Shown piece after piece: positions 17,656 to 31,241 of a stretch of 64,000 nt of DNA. Below the pieces are notes generated by a model, which was given only the letters and a program-made list of their open reading frames with translations, ran no database searches and was not told the origin of the DNA. The stretch comes from Desulforapulum autotrophicum HRM2. GTDB lineage: Bacteria; Desulfobacterota; Desulfobacteria; Desulfobacterales; Desulfobacteraceae. Positions within the stretch are counted from its first letter, which is position 1; every line of letters begins with the position of its first letter. The stretch is from the NCBI RefSeq assembly GCF_000020365.1, contig NC_012108.1:3348001-3412000 (forward strand), read 5' to 3'. A program made the position numbers and the translations under genes.

Positions 17656-17805
17656 TCAACCACCCGTCTTCCCCTGGGCTATAAGCCTCAGCCAGATGTA
17701 AAAAGCTGATACAATGCCGCTGAGCTCTATGGCAGCAGTCATGGCCGCCTGCTTCCCGGCGGCGCCCCACAGAACCTCCTGAAAGGTGGTTCTGCGGGCA
17801 AACAT
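17656..17805 (-). CDS. Doubtful 49-residue ORF, possibly a gene remnant
   Basis: The only reading in this 451-bp gap (17584-18034) with codon use like its neighbours: MFARRTTFQEVLWGAAGKQA, then a hydrophobic helix AAIELSGIVSAFYIWLRLIA and stop. A GGAGG lies 17 bp upstream, too far for a good ribosome site. An adjoining frame just upstream (LDKKEGLVSLEEERR) also looks coding, so this may be the end of a frameshifted gene. I do not recognise it. Confidence 0.25.
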   Translation of the reverse strand: MFARRTTFQEVLWGAAGKQAAMTAAIELSGIVSAFYIWLRLIAQGKTGG

Positions 17806-17954
17806 GGCCCTGACGGCGTTCTTCCTCCAGGGAGACCAGGCCTTCCTTTTTATCCAGCTTCCTCAATGGGGGATATTGGCATCCATGGTATCTTAAGCAA
17901 TTCGATTTTGACTTCTGGCCATGTCCCATTGGGATAATCTATCGACGACAAAAA

Positions 17955-17999
17955 GGATGTCTGTCGGTTGACATCCGGTGAGATGTAGGCAATTATAAA
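17955..17999 (+). promoter_or_regulatory. Palindrome and weak promoter upstream of the histidine kinase
   Basis: GGATGTC (17955-17961) and GACATCC (17970-17976) form a 7-bp inverted repeat with an 8-base loop. The right arm contains the end of TTGACA (17968-17973). TATAAA (17994-17999) is 20 bp downstream, a long spacing. This could be an operator over a weak promoter. Confidence 0.3.
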
Positions 18000-18034
18000 T
18001 CGATTTTGCGACCATCCTTGAGGAGATCGATATA

Positions 18035-19480
18035 ATGAAACTGAGCATATACATAAAACTGATGATGGGTTTTGCTGCCATTATAGCGATATTGGCCCTC
18101 TCCAATGCCTATGTTCTATTTGAGTTGAATGCTGTAGCCAATGGCGCAAAAAATATTCTCTCCTCAAATGTCAGGACCCAGGAACTTGCAAGGCAACTGC
18201 ATCCCGCTGTTCAGAATGAAATCGAATATGCGGAAAAGTACCTGATTTCAAACGATGATGCCTATTTTTCCTTGTTTGTTGAAACCAGTCAAGAAGTCGG
18301 AAAAAATATAAAATTATTGTTTGAAACCCTGCCCTCCAGTGAAGACCTATTATTGATAGAGAATCTGCAAAAAGCGCATGCTTCCATTGTTGCCAGCATG
18401 CAACAAGAAAACAGCGAACCAAGTGCCCACAATGAAAACCAAAAGCAGATACGGCTGAAGAATACGAGATTAATGCTTGATTCCCTTGATCTCCTTATCC
18501 GGGATAGCCATTTCTCCATTGGAAAAGAAATAACCCGAATTGAGTCGACAATAACCCGCTCTGTCAAAATCGCCTTTTTATTAATCGCAGGGACTCTCTT
18601 TACAGCTGTGACAATCGCCTTAATCATTGCCCGTACCATTACCCGCCCCATTGGCCAGCTAATCCGGGGAACTGAACAGATTGCCCAGGGCAATTTCAAA
18701 AAAATTCTTGTGTCTTCCCATGATGAAATTACACTGCTCGCCTCCGCCATCAATAATATGAGCAGCAAAATCAATGAAACAAATCAATTAAAAGCGCAAA
18801 TGATGCAACAAATTTCCCATGAACTGAAAACCCCTCTTCAGGCAATACAATCTGCCCATGATGTTTTATTGATATCCGGATCGGTTAAGGAGAGCCGACT
18901 TCGAATGCTTGCAGCCATTAAAAGGGGCATCAATAAAATAGCAGATTTCAGCATGCAATACCTTGACCTTGCAAAAATCGAAACCGGTGCAATGCAATAC
19001 AATATAACAGTGTCTGATATCCATAAAATCGTTGCGACTGTGGTGGATGAGGCAAAACTTGTTGCCGCCTCAAAGAACATACACATGGAGTTGGAGGTTG
19101 TTGCTGTTCCAAAGGTCCTGGTTGATAGGGAAAAAGTGTCAATTATTATCAGCAATTTAATCAGCAATGCAATTAAATACACCCGGGAGAATGGTAATAT
19201 CAATGTGAGCATAGGCCTGAGCGATGGGAGGGTCCAGGTTGCAATTAAAGACTCGGGAATCGGGATCAACCCGGAAGAACTCGCGAATGTATTTGATCGA
19301 TTTTATCAGGCCAGTAATAAAGAAAAAATTAAAAGCAATGGCTCCGGGGTGGGACTTGCGATTGTCAAAGCATATACAGAAGGACAGGGGGGAAAGGTTC
19401 TTGTTGAAAGCATCCCCGATCAAGGGTCAACATTTAAAGTAGAATTTCCAATTGAAGAAGACCTGTCCTTGCAAGCTTAA
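18035..19480 (+). CDS. Membrane sensor histidine kinase, orphan
   Basis: 481 residues. Helix 1 (LMMGFAAIIAILALSNAYVLF) and helix 2 (IAFLLIAGTLFTAVTIALII) enclose a helical periplasmic sensor of about 150 residues. HAMP follows (ARTITRPIGQLIRGTEQIAQG). The dimerisation domain has the phospho-acceptor in QISHELKTPLQAI near residue 262. The ATPase domain has the N box NLISNAIKYTRENG, G1 KDSGIGI, F box DRFYQ and G2 GSGVGLAIVKAY. All catalytic motifs are intact. GAGGAG precedes the ATG. No response regulator is adjacent, so its partner is elsewhere. Confidence 0.93.
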   Translation: MKLSIYIKLMMGFAAIIAILALSNAYVLFELNAVANGAKNILSSNVRTQELARQLHPAVQNEIEYAEKYLISNDDAYFSLFVETSQEVGKNIKLLFETLPSSEDLLLIENLQKAHASIVASMQQENSEPSAHNENQKQIRLKNTRLMLDSLDLLIRDSHFSIGKEITRIESTITRSVKIAFLLIAGTLFTAVTIALIIARTITRPIGQLIRGTEQIAQGNFKKILVSSHDEITLLASAINNMSSKINETNQLKAQMMQQISHELKTPLQAIQSAHDVLLISGSVKESRLRMLAAIKRGINKIADFSMQYLDLAKIETGAMQYNITVSDIHKIVATVVDEAKLVAASKNIHMELEVVAVPKVLVDREKVSIIISNLISNAIKYTRENGNINVSIGLSDGRVQVAIKDSGIGINPEELANVFDRFYQASNKEKIKSNGSGVGLAIVKAYTEGQGGKVLVESIPDQGSTFKVEFPIEEDLSLQA

Positions 19481-19544
19481 GAAAATTATGTTTCAGCTTA
19501 TACTTAATAATTGAGTTTTATATAGCAGGGCTTGTCCAACCAAT

Positions 19545-19580
19545 GGATAAGATTGTGGTTCGTCCCCACACAATCTATCC
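19545..19580 (+). terminator. Hairpin after the histidine kinase gene, possible terminator
   Basis: GGATAAGATTGTG pairs with CACACAATCTATCC around a short loop, about 65 bp after the stop codon, followed by TTATT. The stem is long but the T-run is poor. Confidence 0.45.
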
Positions 19581-19796
19581 TTATTCGTTATGTTTACAGA
19601 ATTATCTTTTTAAACTCTTTCGCGATAATACAATTTTTTTTATGTAAAATTATCAGGCAAATTTTTTTAACGCCAAATCTTTTGTTTAATGGCTGATTTC
19701 CTAATAAGAAGAACCGACTTGATCGAAGGGTTAGTTGCCTTATTCATCCACAACTGGCACAGACAAAGCACAGAAGTCATCCACGGAGGAAACCCC

Positions 19797-19816
19797 AAAA
19801 AGGCAGAGGCCTTTTT
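19797..19816. terminator. Bidirectional terminator between the kinase gene and the rRNA operon
   Basis: AAAAAGGC-AGAG-GCCTTTTT is a perfect 8-bp stem with a 4-base loop and T-runs on both strands. It can end transcription from both convergent units. Confidence 0.6.
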
Positions 19817-19822
19817 CCAAAC

Positions 19823-19861
19823 AAAAAAAGTCCTGACCATTATAAATGATGATCAGGACTT
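19823..19861 (-). terminator. Terminator of the rRNA operon
   Basis: On the reverse strand AAGTCCTGA pairs with TCAGGACTT and is followed by a run of seven T, about 12 bp beyond the 3' end of 5S rRNA. A textbook rho-independent structure. Confidence 0.75.
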
Positions 19862-19872
19862 ATATAAAAATA

Positions 19873-19989
19873 ACCCGGCGGCGTCCTACTCTCCCACAGG
19901 GCCTCCCCTGCAGTACCATCGGCGCTAGAGGTCTTAACTTCCGTGTTCGAGAAGGGAACGGGTGTGGCACCTCTGCCATTGCCACCGGA
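19873..19989 (-). rRNA. rrf: 5S ribosomal RNA
   Basis: The reverse strand begins TCCGGTGGCAATGGCAGAGG and ends GGGAGAGTAGGACGCCGCCG, both standard 5S ends that pair with each other. The conserved CGAACACGGAAGTTAAG region is present in the middle. About 117 nt; ends are placed to within a few bases. Confidence 0.93.
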
Positions 19990-20069
19990 TTAAACTTGGC
20001 AATATACGGGACAGATTTCAAATCTGACCCTAATCTGCTGAAAGTATCTACGAATGAATTCCGAATATC

Positions 20070-23138
<3,069 letters not shown>

Positions 23139-23342
23139 AATATACAGATACAACGTCACAGAAATTTTCACCTTCGTAAAAAAAATTACAAAAGCTTCTA
23201 TTCCTGTTTGTTATACGATACAACACCATTGGAATCCCTTGTCCAGACATTGTCTGAACGCGACCATTCCTCTGGGTTATGTTGTTTCATTTTAACTTTC
23301 AACAGATTGTCAAAGAACAAAGAATCAATTAAATTGATCCCT

Positions 23343-25040
<1,698 letters not shown>

Positions 25041-25107
25041 AAAGATCAAAAAATAATTTTCAACTCAAAATGTCTTTGCAGGAACGGTGTCCCCCAAAGA
25101 CTCAAAC

Positions 25108-25136
25108 AATATATCTCCATCCCTAACGAATGTCAA
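25108..25136 (-). promoter_or_regulatory. rRNA operon promoter
   Basis: On the reverse strand TTGACA (25136-25131), a 17-bp spacer and TATATT (25113-25108). Initiation near 25101 leaves a leader of about 137 bases before 16S. It lies between the stop of the Hsp70-like gene and the rRNA. Confidence 0.7.
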
Positions 25137-25169
25137 ACATTATTTTAACACAATCTAAATAAATATATA

Positions 25170-27947
25170 TTACTTCAGCACAAGGCCCTGGGGAAGGCTC
25201 TCTCCAAAAATAGCCGATGTCTCAACTGCCTTGATCTCTACTTTCTCCCTGACAATGGCCGAACATTTCTGGGTCTTGGTGAGATCAAACCACTCCACAA
25301 GCGGAGCAATTGTTTCAGAGTCAAGATCCCTTGTCCGGTCTCCTGTCTTTCTTGCAATCTGTGCCAGGGCCTTTGCAAGGGGAAGGTCCCTCCTCTTCTG
25401 TTTTTTAATCATCTTTCTTATCCATACAGCGGCCTCTCTGGGAGGGACAACCCTGTCAACCGAACCGTAGAGAAGTTCCCTTGCACCAATGCGCGACAAG
25501 GCCCAGAAGAGCTGTGCAGGGGATTTGCCCGGATTGAGCAGGGCACAGATGGCCCGGCCAAGGGAAACCTTATCCTTTACAAGCAATCGCTCCATATTTG
25601 CCGCAGCCATCCAGATTTCAGTCAACTCCTGGGGGGACACCTTTTTCTTTAAACCGTTACCCCCAAGCAGAAGGGGGGTGACGTCCTGGAAGAACTGGCG
25701 CTGCTGTCCTGCATTCATTCCCCCTGCTATTCTTCGACAAAAGATCCACCATTCGCTGACATTCTGTTTTACCTTTGGAAATATGGGACCGGCGAGATAA
25801 ATTTTCCAGAGCTTACGCATCCTTTCCCCATCAAAGGCATCACCAAAACCGGGACGAATGCAGAATCCCGTCAAATTCAACCAGCGAACCTCATGTTCAG
25901 GGCTCAACCGTCTGGCATCGGATCGCTGGATGAGGTGGTCTGCCATGGTCCGCAACAGGGACAGGGGCCATGCGTTTTTCTGGGTCTCGATTTTACCCTC
26001 AAGTGTCTTAACAAGCCCTGTAATCTCTCGTTGATCTGATTCACTTGAAAAGGCGGTGTCGATCATGGCGCACGACGCTTCGATAAGGGAGGATTCAAGC
26101 ACCTCGGTTTCCGAACCGGCCAGGGGCAGAACCTCGTCCCTTAGCTGAAATTCAAGTTTCCACCGATGGTTGGAAATACTTGAACGGCACCAGACAGCAA
26201 GGGAACCCATCTCCGTATATTCTGGTTCTATGGTGACGGGCACGCTTCTCTGTTCACCCTTTTTGCCAAACTTGACAATGGTCTGCATGGGCATCATTGG
26301 GGACAGGGTATCATCAACATCCACAATGTCACCGCTTATATCCCCGGACCGAAAACTTGAACTGAACATGTCAAAGGTGACCGGCTGGTTGGTCAACACC
26401 TCAAAGGCCATCTGGGGCAACTTGATTACAGATCCTTCATCCAGCCCCCGTTCCACAACACACAGGGCCTTTGGCGTTTCAGAATTTGCCTGGTCCCGGG
26501 CGGTGGCAACCCCGATATAATAACTCCTGGGACTGCCGCTGCCCACCCTGACACCTGTCCCCTGCTTCACAAGTCCGTAGTAGGAGGCGCCAATGGCAAC
26601 GGAAAGGTCTGGATGATTGTTTTCAAGCAATGCGGGAAGCGCAGAATCCTGGGAACCAAACCAGTGGCGGATGGCGGTTCTGATCCTCTCCTGGAGAAGG
26701 GAGGGCTTCAGGGAGCCGCCGTTAAAGAGGATATGGTCGGGCATGGGCTCTTTTCCAAGGAGCTGCTTCACCTCGGTGCGATGCTTTTCCAGGAACCAGC
26801 CGATGTGCCTTGTTATGGCAGGCTCCTGCTCATAGGGAAGACCGAACTCAGCAATGGCCTTGCCAGGGGGTTTCTGGGCTGTTTCACCGGGGTCGACATC
26901 CGGGAAAAAGCCCTGGCACAGGATGGTTTCAAGATCCTCCCGGGTAAGATCTGCTGCAAGAGTTCCTGCAATCACCGAGCGGCCCTGGCCTTTGAGGGTG
27001 ATCCTGACAGAATTTTCACCCTGCTCCAGAATTTTTTCCTTGGCTTGCCTGCACTTATGGCAGAGGGTTTTCCAGCGATCCTGGGTCAGGGAGTCACGCC
27101 GCTTGAACTTTGAGGCCACAAGATTTGCAAGGGCAAGGTCAATATTGTCACCGCCAAGGATGAGATGATCGCCCACGGCAAGGCGTTCAAACCGAGGCGT
27201 TCCCTCGGACGCCGAAAGCGTGATCAGGGTAAAATCAGTGGTGCCACCTCCCACATCACACACCAGGATAAGCTCTCCTGGCTGGACGTGTTTGTTCCAA
27301 TCATTTTCATGGAAAACAAGCCATGCGTAAAATGCGGCAAGGGGTTCTTCAAGCAGGGTGACACTGGTTCCAAATCCTGCCTCTCGGGCGGCCTTGAGGG
27401 TGAACTCCCTTGCCGCCTCATCAAACGAGGCAGGAACAGTGATCACGACAAACTGATTTTCAAGGAAAAGGTCCTCATCCTTTTTACCGTGGTTCCACGC
27501 CTTTTTAATGTGCCGCAGATAAAGGGCCGTTGCCGTAACCGGCGACACCTTATCAACCCCCTCTGCCCCCCAGGGAAGAATTTTAGCCTCCCGGTCGGCC
27601 CGGGCGTGACAGAGCCAGCTTTTGGCAGACGAGACAAGGCGAGCGGGCACCATTGAGCCGTGATCCCGGGCAAAGGTGCCGACAAACCTGTCATCCTCAG
27701 TTTTCCAGGGATGCTTCAGCGCATTTTCCGATACATCATACTCGCCCGGGATATAGAGAAAGGACGGCAGAACCGAAATGGCAGAGAACTCTCCGCTGCC
27801 CGTGAGCTGGGGCACGTTAAAGGTTTTTATGGGATTTTTGCCGCCGTCACCATCCAGAGCGGTGAGATCCACATAGGAGACAGCGCAATTGGTTGTGCCA
27901 AGATCTATGCCAACGACAAAATGTTTATCCTGAAAATCCAAACTCAA
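25170..27947 (-). CDS. Divergent Hsp70-like ATPase, long form (925 residues)
   Basis: The N-terminal actin-like ATPase domain has the phosphate-1 motif VGIDLGTTNCAVSY, connect/phosphate-2 VCDVGGGTTDFTL, and DHILFNGGSLKP. The middle part keeps a beta-rich, substrate-domain-like region (VTFDMFSSSF, VTIEPEYTEMGSLAVW). The last 300 or so residues are helical and have no counterpart in DnaK. No GrpE, DnaJ or EEVD-type tail is evident. The start is a TTG at 27947 or, better spaced from GAGGAG, a TTG at 27941; there is no ATG nearby. It begins 5 bp after the shorter paralogue ends, so they are cotranscribed. A client or partner role is unknown. Confidence 0.83.
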   Translation of the reverse strand: MSLDFQDKHFVVGIDLGTTNCAVSYVDLTALDGDGGKNPIKTFNVPQLTGSGEFSAISVLPSFLYIPGEYDVSENALKHPWKTEDDRFVGTFARDHGSMVPARLVSSAKSWLCHARADREAKILPWGAEGVDKVSPVTATALYLRHIKKAWNHGKKDEDLFLENQFVVITVPASFDEAAREFTLKAAREAGFGTSVTLLEEPLAAFYAWLVFHENDWNKHVQPGELILVCDVGGGTTDFTLITLSASEGTPRFERLAVGDHLILGGDNIDLALANLVASKFKRRDSLTQDRWKTLCHKCRQAKEKILEQGENSVRITLKGQGRSVIAGTLAADLTREDLETILCQGFFPDVDPGETAQKPPGKAIAEFGLPYEQEPAITRHIGWFLEKHRTEVKQLLGKEPMPDHILFNGGSLKPSLLQERIRTAIRHWFGSQDSALPALLENNHPDLSVAIGASYYGLVKQGTGVRVGSGSPRSYYIGVATARDQANSETPKALCVVERGLDEGSVIKLPQMAFEVLTNQPVTFDMFSSSFRSGDISGDIVDVDDTLSPMMPMQTIVKFGKKGEQRSVPVTIEPEYTEMGSLAVWCRSSISNHRWKLEFQLRDEVLPLAGSETEVLESSLIEASCAMIDTAFSSESDQREITGLVKTLEGKIETQKNAWPLSLLRTMADHLIQRSDARRLSPEHEVRWLNLTGFCIRPGFGDAFDGERMRKLWKIYLAGPIFPKVKQNVSEWWIFCRRIAGGMNAGQQRQFFQDVTPLLLGGNGLKKKVSPQELTEIWMAAANMERLLVKDKVSLGRAICALLNPGKSPAQLFWALSRIGARELLYGSVDRVVPPREAAVWIRKMIKKQKRRDLPLAKALAQIARKTGDRTRDLDSETIAPLVEWFDLTKTQKCSAIVREKVEIKAVETSAIFGESLPQGLVLK

Positions 27948-27952
27948 CTCCT

Positions 27953-29755
27953 CTATTTTGGCCGTACATTGAGCTCAAGTTTCCACCGCTGATTGCCGTC
28001 CCGGGCACAGGCCCAAAACTCAAGGGTGCCGACCTCGGTGAGACGCACCTCAAAGGTCACGGGGATAACGGCGTTATCTTCGTCCCCCTCAAGACGGGTC
28101 TCAATGGTGGTCAGATCGCGAATATCTTCGTACTCCCAGTTATCAACGATCTCCCCGAGCTGGTCTTTGTTTCGCGTGGTGGAGGTCATGATGTTAAACC
28201 GAACCGTCTCACCCACAATCAAGTTGAAGAGTCTTGTCCTGTTCTCAGCCCCTGTTCCCTCTTCCATGCCAAACGGCGCAATGCAAAGCGCTCGGGTGGG
28301 AAGAACAACGCCTGGAACAGCCGGCATGGCCGCTTCGACCGCCAGATAGTAGGAACTGCCAAGCCCGCCCCTGATTCGAATGCCGTCACCCTTTGCAGCC
28401 CGGCCATAATAGGCGGCTCCCCTGGCAACACTTAAATCAAAATCCCCGGTGTCGATCTCCCGGATACCACCCGCTTGACCATTCACGGCCCATGAGGAGA
28501 GAATCTTCATTACCCGATTTCTGAGGGCCTGCGATTTCATCACCCCGCCATTGAACACAACTGCCGTTGGAAGTCGCACCTGGCCGTGTTCATCCCTGTG
28601 GTTGGATATAAATTTTGCAAGGTGACGGGTAATTCCGGGATCTGCCTCGTAGTTCAGCCCAAACTCCCTTATCCCGGCCATGCTTGAAACGGAAGGCTCC
28701 TGGTCAAGTACTGTTTCAGGAAAAAATCCTGCGAGAACGATCTTTTCCACATCCTCGTATTCAAGCGCTGCCTTGATGGTTCCCTTGATCAGACCCGAGC
28801 CCCGTCCAAGAATCGTCACAGGATACTTTCCCCAGGTATCGTCTCCGGAAAACAGCGATTCCTTGGCTGATCTGCAGGAGTGGACAAGCCCCCTCATCTG
28901 CCAGGGATCCAGTTTCTTTCCCTGTTGTTGCAACTTTGCAGCAAGGGAATAGGCCAGGGCAAGATCGATATTATCCCCCCCCACAAGGAGGTGTTCGCCA
29001 ACGGCAAGGCGTTCAAGACAGAGGTTACCGTCTTCTTCCTGGACCTCAATGAGGCTGAAATCACTGGTTCCACCGCCCACATCGCACACAAGCACAAGGT
29101 CTCCTTTTTCCACCTTGTCCCGCCATTTCTCTTTGGACCTGTCGATCCAGGAATAAAAGGCCGCCTGGGGCTCTTCAATCAGGGTGACGTCGGTCAAACC
29201 CGCCAGATGGGCAGCCTTGACGGTAAGCTCCCTTGCAACCGCATCAAACGAGGCAGGAACAGTGAGGTATATCTCCTGATTTTCAAGCACCAGATCAGGA
29301 TCTTCGGCGGCCATCTCAAAGTTCCATGCCTTGCGAATATGGGTAAGAATGTGGCTTGACGCCTGGACCGGGGAAATCTTATCCACCTTGGCCGTACCTT
29401 CCCAGGGAAGAATGGGGGCCTCTCTGTCCACCTGGGCATTGCACAGCCATGATTTGGAAGAACTGACAAGCTTCTGGGGAACCTCACTCCCCCTTTCCCT
29501 GGCATAAACGCCTGCCATTATCTTTTCCTGACGTCCCCAGGGAAGGGCATGGGAGGATTCTGACACCTCATGGGTTTCAAGCAGATATAAAAACGATGGG
29601 AGGGCTTCCCTGGATTCAACTACCCCGGATCCTGTCAGCTGGGAAACTTTAAAAACCGTTATCTCAGAGGCATCGGTTGTCAGGGCATCAGTGTAGGCTA
29701 CAACGCTGTTGGTTGTTCCAAGATCAATACCGACAATGTAACGGGCTTTTTTCAC
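27953..29755 (-). CDS. Divergent Hsp70-like ATPase, short form (600 residues)
   Basis: Opens with a GTG start preceded by GGAGTGATCTT, then YIVGIDLGTTNSVVAY. Also has VPASFDAVARELTVKAA, VCDVGGGTSDFSLIEV and VVFNGGVMKSQALR, all at the positions expected for an Hsp70 nucleotide domain. It ends soon after a beta domain (VTFEVRLTEVGTLEFWAC), lacking both the DnaK helical lid and the extra 300-residue tail of its neighbour. The two proteins are paralogues along the first 600 residues. Second gene of the DUF2760-hsp70-hsp70 unit. Confidence 0.85.
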   Translation of the reverse strand: MKKARYIVGIDLGTTNSVVAYTDALTTDASEITVFKVSQLTGSGVVESREALPSFLYLLETHEVSESSHALPWGRQEKIMAGVYARERGSEVPQKLVSSSKSWLCNAQVDREAPILPWEGTAKVDKISPVQASSHILTHIRKAWNFEMAAEDPDLVLENQEIYLTVPASFDAVARELTVKAAHLAGLTDVTLIEEPQAAFYSWIDRSKEKWRDKVEKGDLVLVCDVGGGTSDFSLIEVQEEDGNLCLERLAVGEHLLVGGDNIDLALAYSLAAKLQQQGKKLDPWQMRGLVHSCRSAKESLFSGDDTWGKYPVTILGRGSGLIKGTIKAALEYEDVEKIVLAGFFPETVLDQEPSVSSMAGIREFGLNYEADPGITRHLAKFISNHRDEHGQVRLPTAVVFNGGVMKSQALRNRVMKILSSWAVNGQAGGIREIDTGDFDLSVARGAAYYGRAAKGDGIRIRGGLGSSYYLAVEAAMPAVPGVVLPTRALCIAPFGMEEGTGAENRTRLFNLIVGETVRFNIMTSTTRNKDQLGEIVDNWEYEDIRDLTTIETRLEGDEDNAVIPVTFEVRLTEVGTLEFWACARDGNQRWKLELNVRPK

Positions 29756-29780
29756 AAGATCACTCCGTCTTCTCTAAATA

Positions 29781-29919
29781 GTGTTTAAACAAAAACTCAC
29801 CCATCTGCGGCGTTGCTTCAAAACGCTGGCAAATTATAAGATTGGCCTCACGTACATTAGTACGCTCGGATTTCAGAATTTTTTGCATCTTGCATATGGG
29901 AAATTTTTCGTCCAAACAC
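29781..29919. repeat. Dispersed repeat family A, complete copy 2 (139 bp, MITE-like)
   Basis: Ends are inverted: GTGTTTAAAC at 29781-29790 and GTCCAAACAC at 29910-29919, each followed inward by AAAA-rich sequence. The interior shares AAACTCACCC, GCAAATTATAA, and CCTCACGTAC with the copy at 473-565. No coding capacity. Confidence 0.65.
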
Positions 29920-29949
29920 GGGTTTTCGGTCAACCACTAAACCTCTGTT

Positions 29950-30672
29950 CTAATTGATCTCAACCTCTGCCGGTACGATTATGGCGGCGTCAAGCACATC
30001 GGAAAGCTTTGGAATCTCTCTTTTACCAGCCTTCCAGCCCCTATGCCTCAACAGACCCTTAAACGGCGGATTGCCAGTCACGTTTCCCGTAAGCTTGATG
30101 GCATCGGGATCAAACCCCTGTTCGACCACGATCTCTTCTCCCTCGGCCTTGTCAATCACGGGCTTAAGTGCAAGATATTTGGCGATGGTTTTCTTGCAAT
30201 CCTCCTGGATACTCCTGACGGCAGCCCCTATCTCTTCGTCCTCGTAAAGGGACAAATCCTCGTCAAAAAAATCAAGCAAGCGCCCTTCCCTCTGCAAAAC
30301 GGAAAGAAGGTGGAGAAAAACCCGCCGGCGCCGTTCCTGCTCAATCCTGAGATCTGCAGCATCTTTTTTCCCCTCTCGTTTAAGGGGCTGCGCAACTGTC
30401 TTCTCCTTGAAAACAGATGCAGCACTGCCTTTGACCATTAGCCAGAGTATAAGGGTAAACAACAAAAAAACAGCCCCGGACACGGGTACAAACCAGGGAA
30501 AGAAATTGATCGACACCAGTTTCAGGAGCCTGACCCCGTCCCAGGAATCAGAGGCTAAAAGGTGCAGCAGTTTTTCCACTCCGAAATAGACACCTGCATC
30601 CACACCCAGCATCAATACGGCCATGAAACCAATGATCACCAGGAACGATCGTTGTGCAAACTTCTTTGACAT
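29950..30672 (-). CDS. DUF2760 membrane protein
   Basis: 240 residues from the ATG at 30672 (MSKKFAQRS); the longer frame only adds a TTG codon. Two N-terminal membrane helices (SFLVIIGFMAVLMLGVDAGVYF and FVPVSGAVFLLFTLILWLMV) are followed by a charged linker and a soluble C-terminal domain with LLSVLQREGRLLDFFDEDLSLY, KFL-like helices and GNPPFKGLLRHRGWKA. The GRLLDF and FKG.LRHRGW blocks identify DUF2760, a family paired with these Hsp70-like proteins. It starts the three-gene unit; a repeat lies between it and the next gene. It may anchor the chaperone pair at the membrane (inference). Confidence 0.78.
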   Translation of the reverse strand: MSKKFAQRSFLVIIGFMAVLMLGVDAGVYFGVEKLLHLLASDSWDGVRLLKLVSINFFPWFVPVSGAVFLLFTLILWLMVKGSAASVFKEKTVAQPLKREGKKDAADLRIEQERRRRVFLHLLSVLQREGRLLDFFDEDLSLYEDEEIGAAVRSIQEDCKKTIAKYLALKPVIDKAEGEEIVVEQGFDPDAIKLTGNVTGNPPFKGLLRHRGWKAGKREIPKLSDVLDAAIIVPAEVEIN

Positions 30673-30730
30673 ATCCAAATTTTATAGTCTCCTATGGTTC
30701 TGTTGTCTGTTCCGCCCTTTTTTAAATGAG

Positions 30731-30837
30731 ACACCCACCGAAGCATTGCAAACAGAGGTGTTTGAACTTTTCTTGTGCCCAGAGCAGATAGCATGCACTG
30801 GCCATGCCGGTCCTATAGTGTTTGAACAGTCACTATA
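30731..30837. repeat. Dispersed repeat family B, copy 2, abutting a solo family A end
   Basis: 30731-30812 matches the copy at 10704-10784 (CCGAAGCATTGCAA, CATGC, GGCCATGCCGGT). It is followed directly by TATAGTG-TTTGAACAGT-CACTATA (30814-30837), a palindrome containing GTGTTTGAAC, the terminal motif of family A. A second GTGTTTGAAC occurs inside at 30758. Confidence 0.55.
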
Positions 30838-30842
30838 TAATC

Positions 30843-30877
30843 AAAAAAAACCACACTGACAAGCCAGTATGGTTTTT
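30843..30877 (-). terminator. Terminator after the helix-hairpin-helix gene
   Basis: AAAACCACACTG and CAGTATGGTTTT form a 12-bp stem with one mismatch around a 6-base loop. On the reverse strand it is followed by eight T. Confidence 0.7.
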
Positions 30878-30950
30878 AATAATAATACAATAACAATTAG
30901 TTTCAAGTAGGGTGGTAAACCTTTTGGGAAATCGAACCTTGACTTTTGTC

Positions 30951-31241
30951 TTATTTGTCATCCTTGACCACAATGACAGCCTTGTTCTCCTCAAAGGTTT
31001 GGGGGCCTATCCCCTTTATCAGTAAAATATCCTGGGGCGTTTTAAACGCACCCACCTTTGTGCGGTACTCAATAATTCTTCGGGCATACTGGGGGCCCAC
31101 CCGCTTAAGGGTGCACAGCTCTTTTTCGGTTGCGGTGTTGATATTGACCTTTTCCGCTGCCCCTATTGCCGGAATGGTAATAAAAAACAGCAATACAAGG
31201 ACAGCAACAAACAACGTCAGACATTTTTTCTTTTGATCCAT
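30951..31241 (-). CDS. Exported helix-hairpin-helix protein, ComEA-like
   Basis: 96 residues from the ATG at 31241, which has GGGAGGAA before it; an upstream Met at 31265 lacks a site. The N-terminus is a signal peptide (LTLFVAVLVLLFFITIPAIGA). The mature part is two helix-hairpin-helix units: VNINTATEKELCTLKRVGPQYARRIIEY in pieces and PQDILLIKGIGPQTFEENK. This is the DNA-binding fold of ComEA, which pulls in transforming DNA, and such short free-standing forms are common. No comEC or other competence gene is in the window, so a role in uptake is not established. A monocistronic unit with its own terminator. Confidence 0.85.
   Translation of the reverse strand: MDQKKKCLTLFVAVLVLLFFITIPAIGAAEKVNINTATEKELCTLKRVGPQYARRIIEYRTKVGAFKTPQDILLIKGIGPQTFEENKAVIVVKDDK

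Noticed and set aside
17444-17929. 161-residue reverse ORF before the histidine kinase
   Set aside because: It overlaps the end of the MDR oxidoreductase gene and has many Cys and His with no family pattern; only parts of the region looked coding in another frame.
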